Positions 46,059 through 53,778 of a stretch of 64,000 nucleotides of DNA are shown here, in pieces; position 1 is the stretch's first letter, and each line of letters starts with the position of its first letter. The translations under genes and the position numbers were made by a program. The stretch comes from an uncultured Cyclobacteriaceae bacterium (GTDB taxonomy: Bacteria > Bacteroidota > Bacteroidia > Cytophagales > Cyclobacteriaceae). The notes below the pieces were generated by a model. That model saw only the letters and a program-made list of their open reading frames with translations. It had not been told where the DNA came from and searched no databases. The stretch lies in assembly GCA_943788235.1 (NCBI GenBank), contig CALSPM010000001.1, forward strand, positions 62,001 to 126,000, read 5' to 3'.

Positions 46059-46202
46059 ATGGATATTTTTAAGGCGATATTAATCATTATCGCCGCTTTT
46101 TTTGTCTTTGGTTTTGTTTTTTCTATCCTATTTAAGATAGGATTGATCTTATTGTTGTTGTTATTGGTGATGTATGTTTTTAAAAAGGTATTTTTAGAAT
46201 AA
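46059..46202 (+). CDS. 47-residue membrane peptide between pspA and DUF4178 gene
   Basis: A short open frame of 47 codons plus stop starting at ATG 46059. The peptide MDIFKAILIIIAAFFVFGF continues with VFSILFKIGLILLLLLLVMY and ends VFKKVFLE: almost entirely hydrophobic, two short or one long membrane segment, with basic residues near the end. Its stop overlaps the next start by one base (TAATG), showing coupled translation. The codon choice is like its neighbours. Small TM peptides are common partners of PspA systems (PspB, PspC-like), but no homology is claimed. Confidence 0.75.
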   Translation: MDIFKAILIIIAAFFVFGFVFSILFKIGLILLLLLLVMYVFKKVFLE

Positions 46203-46741
46203 TGTTTGATTTTTTCAAGAAAAAGAAGGCGCCCGCTTACGATGTGACCAATCTGTCACTCAAAGATCTCAATGTTGGATTTATCTTTGACTATGACATG
46301 AAGTCATGGGTAGTTAAGGAAGTATATAAATACGATTGGGGCAATAATAATTTTACCAGTGAGTATAAAGTCGATAGCGGTGATGAAGTAGCATTTTTGC
46401 ATATTGCAGATGAGGGTGAACTTGAGATATCATTGAGCAAATCGATTCGGCTGAGTAAAATTGACGAGGCGATAGTAGATGAAATAGAAAAGAATCAAAA
46501 ACCCCCTAGGAAAATACATTTCAATGAAAAATTATATTTTTTGGAGGAAGATGCCGCGGGCTATTTTCGGGATTTGAGCAAGGAGACCGAAGACTGGGAA
46601 GCGTTAATTTCTTGGGAATACTTGAATGATGAAGCCACCAATGTACTATCTATTACCCAATGGGACATAAGAAATATTGAGGCTTCTGCGGGTTTAATTT
46701 TAAAGGAGTATCAATTTTCCAACATTATACCTAGTGAATAG
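46202..46741 (+). CDS. DUF4178 domain protein
   Basis: A 179-residue cytoplasmic protein of the DUF4178 family: a beta-rich domain with LSLKDLNVGFIFDYDMKSWVV, VYKYDWGNNNFTSEYKV, FLHIADEGELEISLSKSI and the end WEYLNDEATNVLSITQW, all typical. The function of DUF4178 is unknown; its genes are often next to DUF350, spermidine synthase and PspA-like genes. The start overlaps the stop of the 47-residue peptide gene. The next gene is 24 bases downstream. Confidence 0.85.
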   Translation: MFDFFKKKKAPAYDVTNLSLKDLNVGFIFDYDMKSWVVKEVYKYDWGNNNFTSEYKVDSGDEVAFLHIADEGELEISLSKSIRLSKIDEAIVDEIEKNQKPPRKIHFNEKLYFLEEDAAGYFRDLSKETEDWEALISWEYLNDEATNVLSITQWDIRNIEASAGLILKEYQFSNIIPSE

Positions 46742-46765
46742 CATATTTGTGAATAGATTTGTCTT

Positions 46766-47494
46766 ATGAGAATTGTACGCCCTGTAATCCTTATAATTTT
46801 TTCTTCTCTTGCATCGACCCTGCTCATTAGTTGTGGAGGAGGATTTCAAAAAAGTCCTTTGGATGAGATCATCCGAAATATTCCCCGTGACGAAATGTTC
46901 ACCATTATATTGAATGATATGAACGCAGAAGGCAATTTTTCAAAAAGTTATTACCACAAATACCAAATTATTCGAGACAATCAAGTAGATAACGCCAGAG
47001 AGGTTGTTTCTGATTGGCATGAGGTGGGAGAGAAAGAATTTACTAATTATATCAATGACATGGGTATGGAGATTGCTTCTCGAGACAGTACGGGAAAACT
47101 GACCAAGACGGTAGCGCCTCCAGGGTACAACAACTATGTAGGTAATCAGAAATATGGGAGATGGGAAAGTCGAGGTGGATCCAGCTTTTGGGCCTTTTAT
47201 GGTCAATATGCCTTCATGTCTAGTATGTTAAGAATGGGTAGTTATCCCGTCAGCAGAGGTTATTATAGCGATTGGAGAGGTAATTATGCGGGAACCAATC
47301 GCAGATATTATGGTCCAAGTAGCGGTGGAAGATCTTATTACGGGACCAACAGTGCTTACAATAATAGTAGAAATAGCCGATCTACATGGGGCTCAAAAAG
47401 TACTTCTTTCAAAAATAATGTAACGAGTCGAACTTCAAGATCAAGTGGTAGCTTCGGAAGCTCTCGGTCTTCAGGGGGCGGTTACGGTAAATAA
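46766..47494 (+). CDS. Ser/Gly-rich lipoprotein of the PspA-DUF4178 operon
   Basis: A 242-residue lipoprotein: signal ILIIFSSLASTLLISC with lipobox cysteine at residue 23. A folded part (SPLDEIIRNIPRDEMFTIILNDM, then VAPPGYNNYVGNQKYGRW) is followed by a tail of about 80 residues rich in Ser, Gly, Tyr and Arg (GGRSYYGTNSAYNN and similar), probably disordered and able to lie on the outer membrane or peptidoglycan. It resembles lipoproteins found with DUF350 (YjfM type), but I do not recognise a named family. It is likely the periplasmic member of the membrane-stress system. Confidence 0.7.
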   Translation: MRIVRPVILIIFSSLASTLLISCGGGFQKSPLDEIIRNIPRDEMFTIILNDMNAEGNFSKSYYHKYQIIRDNQVDNAREVVSDWHEVGEKEFTNYINDMGMEIASRDSTGKLTKTVAPPGYNNYVGNQKYGRWESRGGSSFWAFYGQYAFMSSMLRMGSYPVSRGYYSDWRGNYAGTNRRYYGPSSGGRSYYGTNSAYNNSRNSRSTWGSKSTSFKNNVTSRTSRSSGSFGSSRSSGGGYGK

Positions 47495-47519
47495 ATTCAT
47501 TCTCAAAAGCGCGGAAAAT

Positions 47520-48383
47520 ATGCTTACTATATTGGACGGATTACTCACAACCCTTACTTACATTGCCGTTAGTTTTTTGCTCTTTTTCATTGGAAAAATG
47601 GCCTATCAACTTTTTCATCCGAGAGTAAAAGTGGCTCATGAATTGGTCGAAAATGATAATTTGGCTTTTGCTTTTGCTCACGTGGGTTATTTCATAGGCC
47701 TATTACTAGCTATTGGGAGTGTCATGCTCGGTGAGTCCGAAGGGCTGGTTAATGATCTGATGGGTATCGGAATTTATGGATTGCTATCCATTGTTTTATT
47801 GAACCTTTCTTTGATCATTAATGACAAAATTATTCTATCAAATTTTGATTTGAAAAAAGAGATTTTTGATGACAAAAATGTAGGAACAGGTATTGTAGAA
47901 GGGACAAATGCGATTGCGACGGGCTTGGTCGTTATGGGAGCCATCACAGGAGAAGGGTATGGTGATTCGGGTCCAATAGTTAATGTTTTGGTCTATTGGA
48001 TATTGGGTCAAGTCATTCTTTTTGTAACTTCAAAAATATACAATTTGATGACTTCCTACGATGTTCACGATCATATAGAAAAAGGAAATATTGCCGTTGC
48101 GGTGGGTTATTCTGGAGCCATTATGGCGATCGGTAATCTCATCAACAATGCATTGGCACATGATTTTGACAGTTGGATGGTTACCATTCAAGATGTGGGT
48201 TTTAATGTCATTGTAGGATTTGCTTTTTTGCCTATTGCTCGATTTTTGACTGATAAAATTTTATTGCCGGGTCAAAAGCTTACCGACGAAATTATAAATC
48301 AAGAAGATCCTAACGTAGGAGCAGCGATTGTAGAAGCCTTTGCCTATGCTGGTGGATCGATGCTGATTGTTTGGGCATTATAG
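47520..48383 (+). CDS. Tandem DUF350 membrane protein (YjfL-like)
   Basis: A 287-residue membrane protein with two consecutive DUF350 units. Unit 1 holds LAFAFAHVGYFIGLLLAIGSVM, unit 2 holds IAVAVGYSGAIMAIGNLINNA; each is preceded by a membrane helix and followed by more (about eight spans in all). The open frame could start at GTG 47445 inside the lipoprotein gene, but the ATG at 47520 (MLTILDGLLTTLTY) is 25 bases after that gene and gives a natural N-terminus. DUF350 (YjfL in E. coli) accompanies PspA-like YjfJ there too. Function unknown. Confidence 0.85.
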   Translation: MLTILDGLLTTLTYIAVSFLLFFIGKMAYQLFHPRVKVAHELVENDNLAFAFAHVGYFIGLLLAIGSVMLGESEGLVNDLMGIGIYGLLSIVLLNLSLIINDKIILSNFDLKKEIFDDKNVGTGIVEGTNAIATGLVVMGAITGEGYGDSGPIVNVLVYWILGQVILFVTSKIYNLMTSYDVHDHIEKGNIAVAVGYSGAIMAIGNLINNALAHDFDSWMVTIQDVGFNVIVGFAFLPIARFLTDKILLPGQKLTDEIINQEDPNVGAAIVEAFAYAGGSMLIVWAL

Positions 48384-49924
48384 AATCCTTGAAAAAAACT
48401 TCAACTTTGCTGAAAGTAGCCCTTTTCGCTACGGGATTGGCGGGGATCGTTTCAGAGTATACCATTTCTACCTTAGCTACTTATTTTCTTGGAGACTCTG
48501 TTTTTCAATGGACCATAATTGTTTCCATGATGCTTTTTTCGATGGGCTTAGGCAGTCGATTATCCAAGAAATTCGAAGAGAAATTACTTGAAAAATTCAT
48601 TGCCATAGAGTTTCTACTTTCGATCATCGCCTCAAATGTTACCGTCATCGTGTATGTTTGTTTTGCCTTTTATGGCAATACTACCTTTGTCATTTATTTT
48701 TTGAGTGTGTTCATTGGGCTCTTGATCGGTATGGAAATACCCATTGTCATTCGATTAAATGAAAAATTTGAAAAATTGAAAGTAAATATTTCTTCTGCCT
48801 TGGAAAATGATTATTACGGAAGTTTGGTGGGAGGTATTTTCTTTGCTTTTGTTGGACTGCCTATTTTAGGATTGGTCTACACCCCATTGATCTTGGGGAG
48901 TATTAACTTCATGGTGGCCTTAGTATTGTTGTGGGCCACGTGGGAAGATCTTCAAAAAAAGCAAAAAACGAGATTTCTCACTTATATCGCAGGTGTTCTA
49001 ATCATACTGAGTACATCTGCTCTTCTTTCTAAAGATGTGGTGAATTGGGGCGATCGCATCCGCTATCGTGACTTGGTGGTTTATAGTGAGCAGTCTCGTT
49101 ATCAAAAGATAGTCATGACCTATTCAAAAGGTGATTATTGGTTGTTTCTTAATGGAAATCAACAATTAAGTACCCTTGATGAAGCCTTATATCATGAACC
49201 TCTAGTTCATGCACCCATGGTACTTTCAAAAGAGGCTCGATCCGTATTGGTACTTGGGGGAGGAGATGGGGTAGCGGTACGGGAGTTACTCAAATATCCT
49301 GAAGTGTCCCAAATAGTATTGGTAGATTTGGATCCTGCGGTCACTTCCATGGCTCAAAACCATCCCATTATGTTGGGCATCAATGAAAATTCTTTGAATG
49401 ATGATCGGGTCACGGTAATCAATCAAGATGGTTTTCAATTTTTAGCAGAAACTCAAGTACGATTTGATGTAGTAATTGCTGATTTTCCAGATCCTAGAAC
49501 GGTAGATCTTGGACGTCTGTATTCTCGTGAATTTTACGGCTTAGTATATAAAGTATTGAATGAAAGAGGGATGATGATTACGCAAGCAGGCAGTCCCTAT
49601 TATGCGCGTCAAGCTTTTGATTGCATTGATCTTACGATACAATCGGTAGGATTTAATACCTTAAAATTACATAATCAAGTCTTATCCTTAGGTGAGTGGG
49701 GTTGGATAATGGGCTCAAAAAAGAAACGAGACCTGAAAAGTGATTTACAATCGGCTTCCTTGGGGTCATTGCCTACGCAGTGGTTGACTGATGCTGCATT
49801 GACAAGAATCTCTTCGTTTGGCGCAGAAGTATTTGAAGCAGATTACTCATCAATCGCCATCAATAGACTGCACGATCCAGTGCTTTACCATTATTACCTC
49901 AATGGGCGGTGGGATCTGTATTAA
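48371..49924 (+). CDS. Membrane-anchored polyamine aminopropyltransferase (spermidine synthase-like)
   Basis: A 517-residue protein of two parts: about seven membrane helices (to residue ~215) and a C-terminal spermidine-synthase-type domain with intact motifs: VLVLGGGDGVAVREL for decarboxylated SAM binding, the acidic VLVDLDPAVTS, NQDGFQFL and the catalytic-region IADFPDPRT. It should transfer an aminopropyl group to a diamine at the membrane surface. The N-terminal beta domain of soluble SpeE is replaced by the membrane part. Start is TTG 48371, overlapping the DUF350 stop, or TTG 48389. Its stop codon overlaps the opposite-strand amine oxidase stop by 4 bases. Confidence 0.88.
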   Translation: MGIIESLKKTSTLLKVALFATGLAGIVSEYTISTLATYFLGDSVFQWTIIVSMMLFSMGLGSRLSKKFEEKLLEKFIAIEFLLSIIASNVTVIVYVCFAFYGNTTFVIYFLSVFIGLLIGMEIPIVIRLNEKFEKLKVNISSALENDYYGSLVGGIFFAFVGLPILGLVYTPLILGSINFMVALVLLWATWEDLQKKQKTRFLTYIAGVLIILSTSALLSKDVVNWGDRIRYRDLVVYSEQSRYQKIVMTYSKGDYWLFLNGNQQLSTLDEALYHEPLVHAPMVLSKEARSVLVLGGGDGVAVRELLKYPEVSQIVLVDLDPAVTSMAQNHPIMLGINENSLNDDRVTVINQDGFQFLAETQVRFDVVIADFPDPRTVDLGRLYSREFYGLVYKVLNERGMMITQAGSPYYARQAFDCIDLTIQSVGFNTLKLHNQVLSLGEWGWIMGSKKKRDLKSDLQSASLGSLPTQWLTDAALTRISSFGAEVFEADYSSIAINRLHDPVLYHYYLNGRWDLY

Positions 49925-51423
49925 AGTGATTGAGCAGCCATAATACCCGAATCAATGGCCTCATAGAGTAGGGGTAGTCGGCCCGTATCCGCTCCGGCAA
50001 ATTTAAAATTTCCTATTTCTGGATAGACGTTGAATAAATAATTAGGAGTGGGTACGGACATGGCGTGTCCCATGACATGAATAAAGGCAGCATCTGGGTG
50101 AATAGGTTCTTTAATCATAGAACCCATGTAGGACAATGTTTCATTGACGATTCGGTCCTTGTGGTCTTCTACGTTCAGTAATTGGCTCCGGTGCTCAGGT
50201 TTGAGACAATAATAGCCCGTAAGACAATGCACTCCTTTAAGGCTTCCTTGATGTTGCACACTTGAATCAATAAACCCCAAAAAGCCGGATTCACTATCGA
50301 GATACTCATTTTGCCAAAAACCATAATTATTTGGTTTTTGCTTCGTCAAAATATTGACAACCATCCAAGGAGTGTATACGTTTTCTTTAAATGGAGAATC
50401 TATTTCTGGAACAATATAAGGAAGGCTGTGTTTTTGGCCAGCGTAAATGAGGGCATCCGTCTTTATTTGCAAACGTTCGTTATGGACGATGTCCAAGACA
50501 TCGACCAAATATCCGGCACCTTTTTTTTCGATATGATAGACCAAATGCTGATTAAGAATTCGTTGTGAGGAGAGCTTTTGATGTATTTTTTTGGTAAAAT
50601 ATTGATTTCCTTCAGGTGCTGAAAAAAGTTCAACAAACTGTTTTTGATAGGGTCTACAGGTATAATAATGTATTCCGGCGAGTGCTGAAACTTGTTGACT
50701 GGTCCCTCCATAATCATCCAACATTTGGTAATCAATGAGTTTTCTAAAATAGGGATCTGTATCAATATTTTGGGCATTCAAAAAGGCATCAAATGTCATG
50801 TGATCTAAATATTGAAGATCAGTGGGAGTCAAGCGCGTAGGCATGACCATACGGCCTTCAAATGGCAGCAATAGGTCCATTAATTTTTGAGAAGTGGCTG
50901 TTTTTGGCATGACCGCTTTTCTCAATCTACCATCTTGAAAACATTGCTGACGACGGATAGGTGGAATAAGGTGTTGGCGATCCTTGAAGGACCAACTGTC
51001 ATTCCATGCTTGATATTCAATAATCCCCAACTGTTCAAACATTTTCAAGACCTCTGCTCCATAGTAGGCAGGGTAGGCCAAATCATAATGCGCACCTCGA
51101 CCTAAGGCGATGCCTTGATAATCATTGGCAGAGGAGGAGCCTCCATAGCGATCATCGAGTTCTACAAGTAGGTAATCTTTATGTTTCAAAGTATGGGCAG
51201 CTGCCATACCTGCGAGGCCGCCACCTACGATCAGGATTTCGGTTTGACGTTTTTTACTGATCCCAAGGGCGAGGGTATTTTTTATTAAATGTCCAGATTG
51301 GGCCAATGAAGAAACTGAAATAGGGAAGTCGTTTCCATTCAAGAAATCAGAATGACAAGAAGTCAGCCAGAATGGTACTGAAAGGCCTAAGGCTGTTTTT
51401 TTGATGAATTTTCTGCGCTCCAA
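49921..51423 (-). CDS. FAD-dependent amine oxidase-like lipoprotein
   Basis: A 500-residue flavoprotein of the amine oxidase (MAO/PAO) superfamily. MERRKFIKKTALGLSVPF is a Tat signal (RR plus hydrophobic run) ending in a lipobox cysteine, LTSCHS, so it is probably an exported, folded lipoprotein. The FAD motif is EILIVGGGLAGMAAAHTL, followed by VELDDRYGGSS, and the C-terminus has KFAGADTGRLPLLYEAIDSG, the family's flavin-closing segment. In context a polyamine oxidase role in the periplasm is plausible; the substrate is unproven. TTG start directly abuts the stop of the upstream aminopropyltransferase-like gene. Confidence 0.8.
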   Translation of the reverse strand: MERRKFIKKTALGLSVPFWLTSCHSDFLNGNDFPISVSSLAQSGHLIKNTLALGISKKRQTEILIVGGGLAGMAAAHTLKHKDYLLVELDDRYGGSSSANDYQGIALGRGAHYDLAYPAYYGAEVLKMFEQLGIIEYQAWNDSWSFKDRQHLIPPIRRQQCFQDGRLRKAVMPKTATSQKLMDLLLPFEGRMVMPTRLTPTDLQYLDHMTFDAFLNAQNIDTDPYFRKLIDYQMLDDYGGTSQQVSALAGIHYYTCRPYQKQFVELFSAPEGNQYFTKKIHQKLSSQRILNQHLVYHIEKKGAGYLVDVLDIVHNERLQIKTDALIYAGQKHSLPYIVPEIDSPFKENVYTPWMVVNILTKQKPNNYGFWQNEYLDSESGFLGFIDSSVQHQGSLKGVHCLTGYYCLKPEHRSQLLNVEDHKDRIVNETLSYMGSMIKEPIHPDAAFIHVMGHAMSVPTPNYLFNVYPEIGNFKFAGADTGRLPLLYEAIDSGIMAAQSL

Positions 51424-52617
51424 TTAATTTCTGTTTATTGATCGTTCTTTTTCTATAAAGTATTCCTGTTTACCCATTGACATCATCATCGCCATAGTTT
51501 CATCATTCCACCATTGGGAGGTGAAAGGTTTACGCGCATCTCTGAGCGCAGTGGCCAGTTGAGTGCTTGAATATTTCCTTGATGCCAAAACCCAACCTAT
51601 TTGCCCAATAGTAGGAATTTGTAAGTGATAGGGGACGGTTCCGTAATTTAATACCATTATTTGATCGGTATAGGTTTTAAATAATTCGGGTTGTTTATAG
51701 ATATCTCCCATTTGGGTCAAGAGAAAACCTGTGGTATCCAACTTACTCAGTAATTTTTCGGTAAAATAGGGTTGCATAAAAGCGTGCATTTCCAAACTAC
51801 TTACTGGGTCAAATAAATCAATGATGATGGCGTCAAATTGTAAGGTCGTGGTCTCTACAAATGAACTAATATTTTGATCGATGAGGGTCCATTGCTCGTG
51901 ATTTAAATCTGTCAGTTGATGCTGGAGAAAACCGATATCATAGGGGACTATATGCAATGATTGATAGCTATATTGAGATTTTATCAACTGCTGAGCGAGG
52001 ACAGCATTGTCGCCACCTACAATCAATATATCGGCTTTTTCAGGGAGTACTTGTAATAAGGGATATAAGGTGGCCTCACCGTACATACTTTGATCAGGGG
52101 TAGCCGTGCTTAATCGACCATTGTAATAGGTCCACTGATCGTCGTTCCATCGAACTTGATCGATGACTCCTTTTCGTGTTTTTATAGATGAAATGACATT
52201 TTCTGTATAATTTTTTTGGTTGGGTAAAAAAGCAAAAGGGATCATCCAAACAAGAATAGCGATGAGCATGGGTAGTAAGAGCCACTTTATTTTTAATTGG
52301 GTTCCCATAAACACAATGGTCATGGCCATGACATTGACCCATACCCATCCATGATCAGTTATTCCGATCAAATATTGGGTCAAATGATAGGATCCTAAAA
52401 TCATAGCGATGAGGCACAGAGAGCTAAAAAATGTAAAGAAGTTGTTTTTAAAGGGAGCAATAGGAGCAAAGAGGAGGGCCATTAGAGGCAATAAAATAAA
52501 AAACCAAAAAGCCATTTGATTTGGAGTGCGGAACTCAAAAAAATGTGCAGACAGTTGGTGGAACCAATAGCCGGTCAGTCCAAAGAAAATGAAGGAGGCT
52601 AAAAGTGATTTTTTCAA
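51424..52617 (-). CDS. Degenerate membrane-anchored aminopropyltransferase paralogue
   Basis: A 397-residue protein with the same design as the gene at 48371: about five membrane helices (to residue ~135) and a spermidine-synthase-like Rossmann domain. The cofactor loop is ILIVGGDNAVLAQQL, so the GGGDG signature is altered; the usual acidic ribose ligand strand reads HIVPYDIGFL, but IIIDLFDPVSS keeps the DP motif. It may have lost or changed substrate use, or act as a partner of the intact enzyme. The TTG start overlaps the K+ channel stop (TTGA). Confidence 0.8.
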   Translation of the reverse strand: MKKSLLASFIFFGLTGYWFHQLSAHFFEFRTPNQMAFWFFILLPLMALLFAPIAPFKNNFFTFFSSLCLIAMILGSYHLTQYLIGITDHGWVWVNVMAMTIVFMGTQLKIKWLLLPMLIAILVWMIPFAFLPNQKNYTENVISSIKTRKGVIDQVRWNDDQWTYYNGRLSTATPDQSMYGEATLYPLLQVLPEKADILIVGGDNAVLAQQLIKSQYSYQSLHIVPYDIGFLQHQLTDLNHEQWTLIDQNISSFVETTTLQFDAIIIDLFDPVSSLEMHAFMQPYFTEKLLSKLDTTGFLLTQMGDIYKQPELFKTYTDQIMVLNYGTVPYHLQIPTIGQIGWVLASRKYSSTQLATALRDARKPFTSQWWNDETMAMMMSMGKQEYFIEKERSINRN

Positions 52618-53381
52618 TCTTTCCCTTCTGATTTTTTTCTAATTTCAGCTTCGAAACCTGAAGCAATAATACCCGCAGGTAAGGCAAAAATACCAACACC
52701 CATAATGGCAATAAATGCACCTAATACCCTACCTATGGAAGTGATGGGATATACATCTCCATAGCCTACAGTAGTCAGTGTAGCTACGCCCCACCACATG
52801 GTCGCTGGAATACTGCTGAATGCATCAGGCTGTACTTCATGCTCTACATAATACATCAGACTAGAGGCCAAGACAAGGACTAATAAAACAATGGTCAGGG
52901 TGACCAAAAGCTCTTCTTTTCTTCTGTTTAAAACATTTGCAATCATTTGAAAGGCTGTAGAATACCTGCCCATTTTGAAGATGCGTACCAATCGAAAGAG
53001 TCTTAGGAGCCTTAAGATACGCCCATCAATACTCATAATGAAGGGTAAATAAAAAGGTAAAATAGCAAGCAAATCAATCAATCCAATGGGTGAAAGGATG
53101 AATTGAATCCGGCCTTTCATGGGATGGCGATAGCGTTCAATCAAGGTACAAGTCCATATACGACCGACATATTCCAAGGTAAAGACGACTACCGAAATGA
53201 TCTCAAACCATTCAAAAAAATCTTCATATTTGATGTAGACAGAAGCTACTGTTTCCATGATCACAGCGATCATGTTTAAAATGATCATGATCATTATGAA
53301 CAGATCAAACCGGCGACTGAGTCGATTGTCACCATCGTCTTTCTCAAGTATTTCAAATAAGCCTTTTCTAATTTTTTCCAT
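52614..53381 (-). CDS. Voltage-gated potassium channel (six-TM ion transporter)
   Basis: A 255-residue Kv-type channel subunit. Segments S1-S6 are visible, with the S4 voltage sensor RILRLLRLFRLVRIFKM and the pore loop ATLTTVGYGDVYPIT carrying the K+ selectivity filter TVGYGD. The frame extends to a TTG at 53411, but the ATG at 53381 (MEKIRKGLFEIL) is chosen; even so it overlaps the speD end by 14 bases. It should form tetramers in the inner membrane. Polyamines are known blockers of K+ channels, so a functional tie to the surrounding genes is possible. Confidence 0.93.
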   Translation of the reverse strand: MEKIRKGLFEILEKDDGDNRLSRRFDLFIMIMIILNMIAVIMETVASVYIKYEDFFEWFEIISVVVFTLEYVGRIWTCTLIERYRHPMKGRIQFILSPIGLIDLLAILPFYLPFIMSIDGRILRLLRLFRLVRIFKMGRYSTAFQMIANVLNRRKEELLVTLTIVLLVLVLASSLMYYVEHEVQPDAFSSIPATMWWGVATLTTVGYGDVYPITSIGRVLGAFIAIMGVGIFALPAGIIASGFEAEIRKKSEGKD

Positions 53382-53664
53382 TTTTGATATATTGATGATA
53401 AGCAACGACAAAGTTTACATACATCTCGCTGTTGCAACTACTGATTTCTAAATAGGCTTTTTGTTCTTCAGGAAAAGTGTGGAGGGCACAATGACTTTCT
53501 GCTAATAACCAAAGAGCGGTATACCCTTGGGGTTCAAAGGTGTGGTCCACAAACTTGAGTACAGTGAATCCAGAGCTAATGATGAGTCCTTCAACATCTT
53601 TCTTTAATTGATGATCTGTTGAGTAGGTCATCCAAGATGAAAAATTATCAATTTTTGCTTCCAA
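53368..53664 (-). CDS. speD: S-adenosylmethionine decarboxylase (SpeD, short bacterial type)
   Basis: A pyruvoyl enzyme that makes decarboxylated SAM, the aminopropyl donor for spermidine synthesis. The proenzyme self-cleaves before S57 in AESHCALHTFPE, matching the SESH-type site of class 1B SpeD; the ALHTFPE histidine and the later SSCN cysteine fit the proton-donor positions. At 98 residues it is slightly shorter than usual (~120). The only usable start is TTG 53664. It is the first gene of a minus-strand operon with the K+ channel, aminopropyltransferase paralogue and amine oxidase. Confidence 0.88.
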   Translation of the reverse strand: MEAKIDNFSSWMTYSTDHQLKKDVEGLIISSGFTVLKFVDHTFEPQGYTALWLLAESHCALHTFPEEQKAYLEISSCNSEMYVNFVVAYHQYIKNGKN

Positions 53665-53751
53665 TAATGTGTTTTTTAAGCCTCCTTGTTGGCGATGATT
53701 TTAATTTATAGGCTAAAATAATGTTTGTTCTTCATATGAAAGGTTAATATG

Positions 53752-53759
53752 TATATTTG
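53752..53759 (+). promoter_or_regulatory. Candidate Bacteroidota -7 promoter box (TATATTTG)
   Basis: TATATTTG matches the Bacteroidota sigma-A consensus TAnnTTTG and lies 19 bases ahead of ATG 53779, which supports that start over the upstream ATG 53749. A TTTG at 53724-53727 is about 24 bases upstream, a little farther than the usual -33 spacing. Confidence 0.4.
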
Positions 53760-53778
53760 TTGTGTATCAAATGGAGTT

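Noticed and set aside
53749-53778. ATG 53749 as start of the sulfite oxidase-like gene
   Set aside because: It places ten Cys/Val residues before the Tat signal and overlaps the candidate -7 promoter box.
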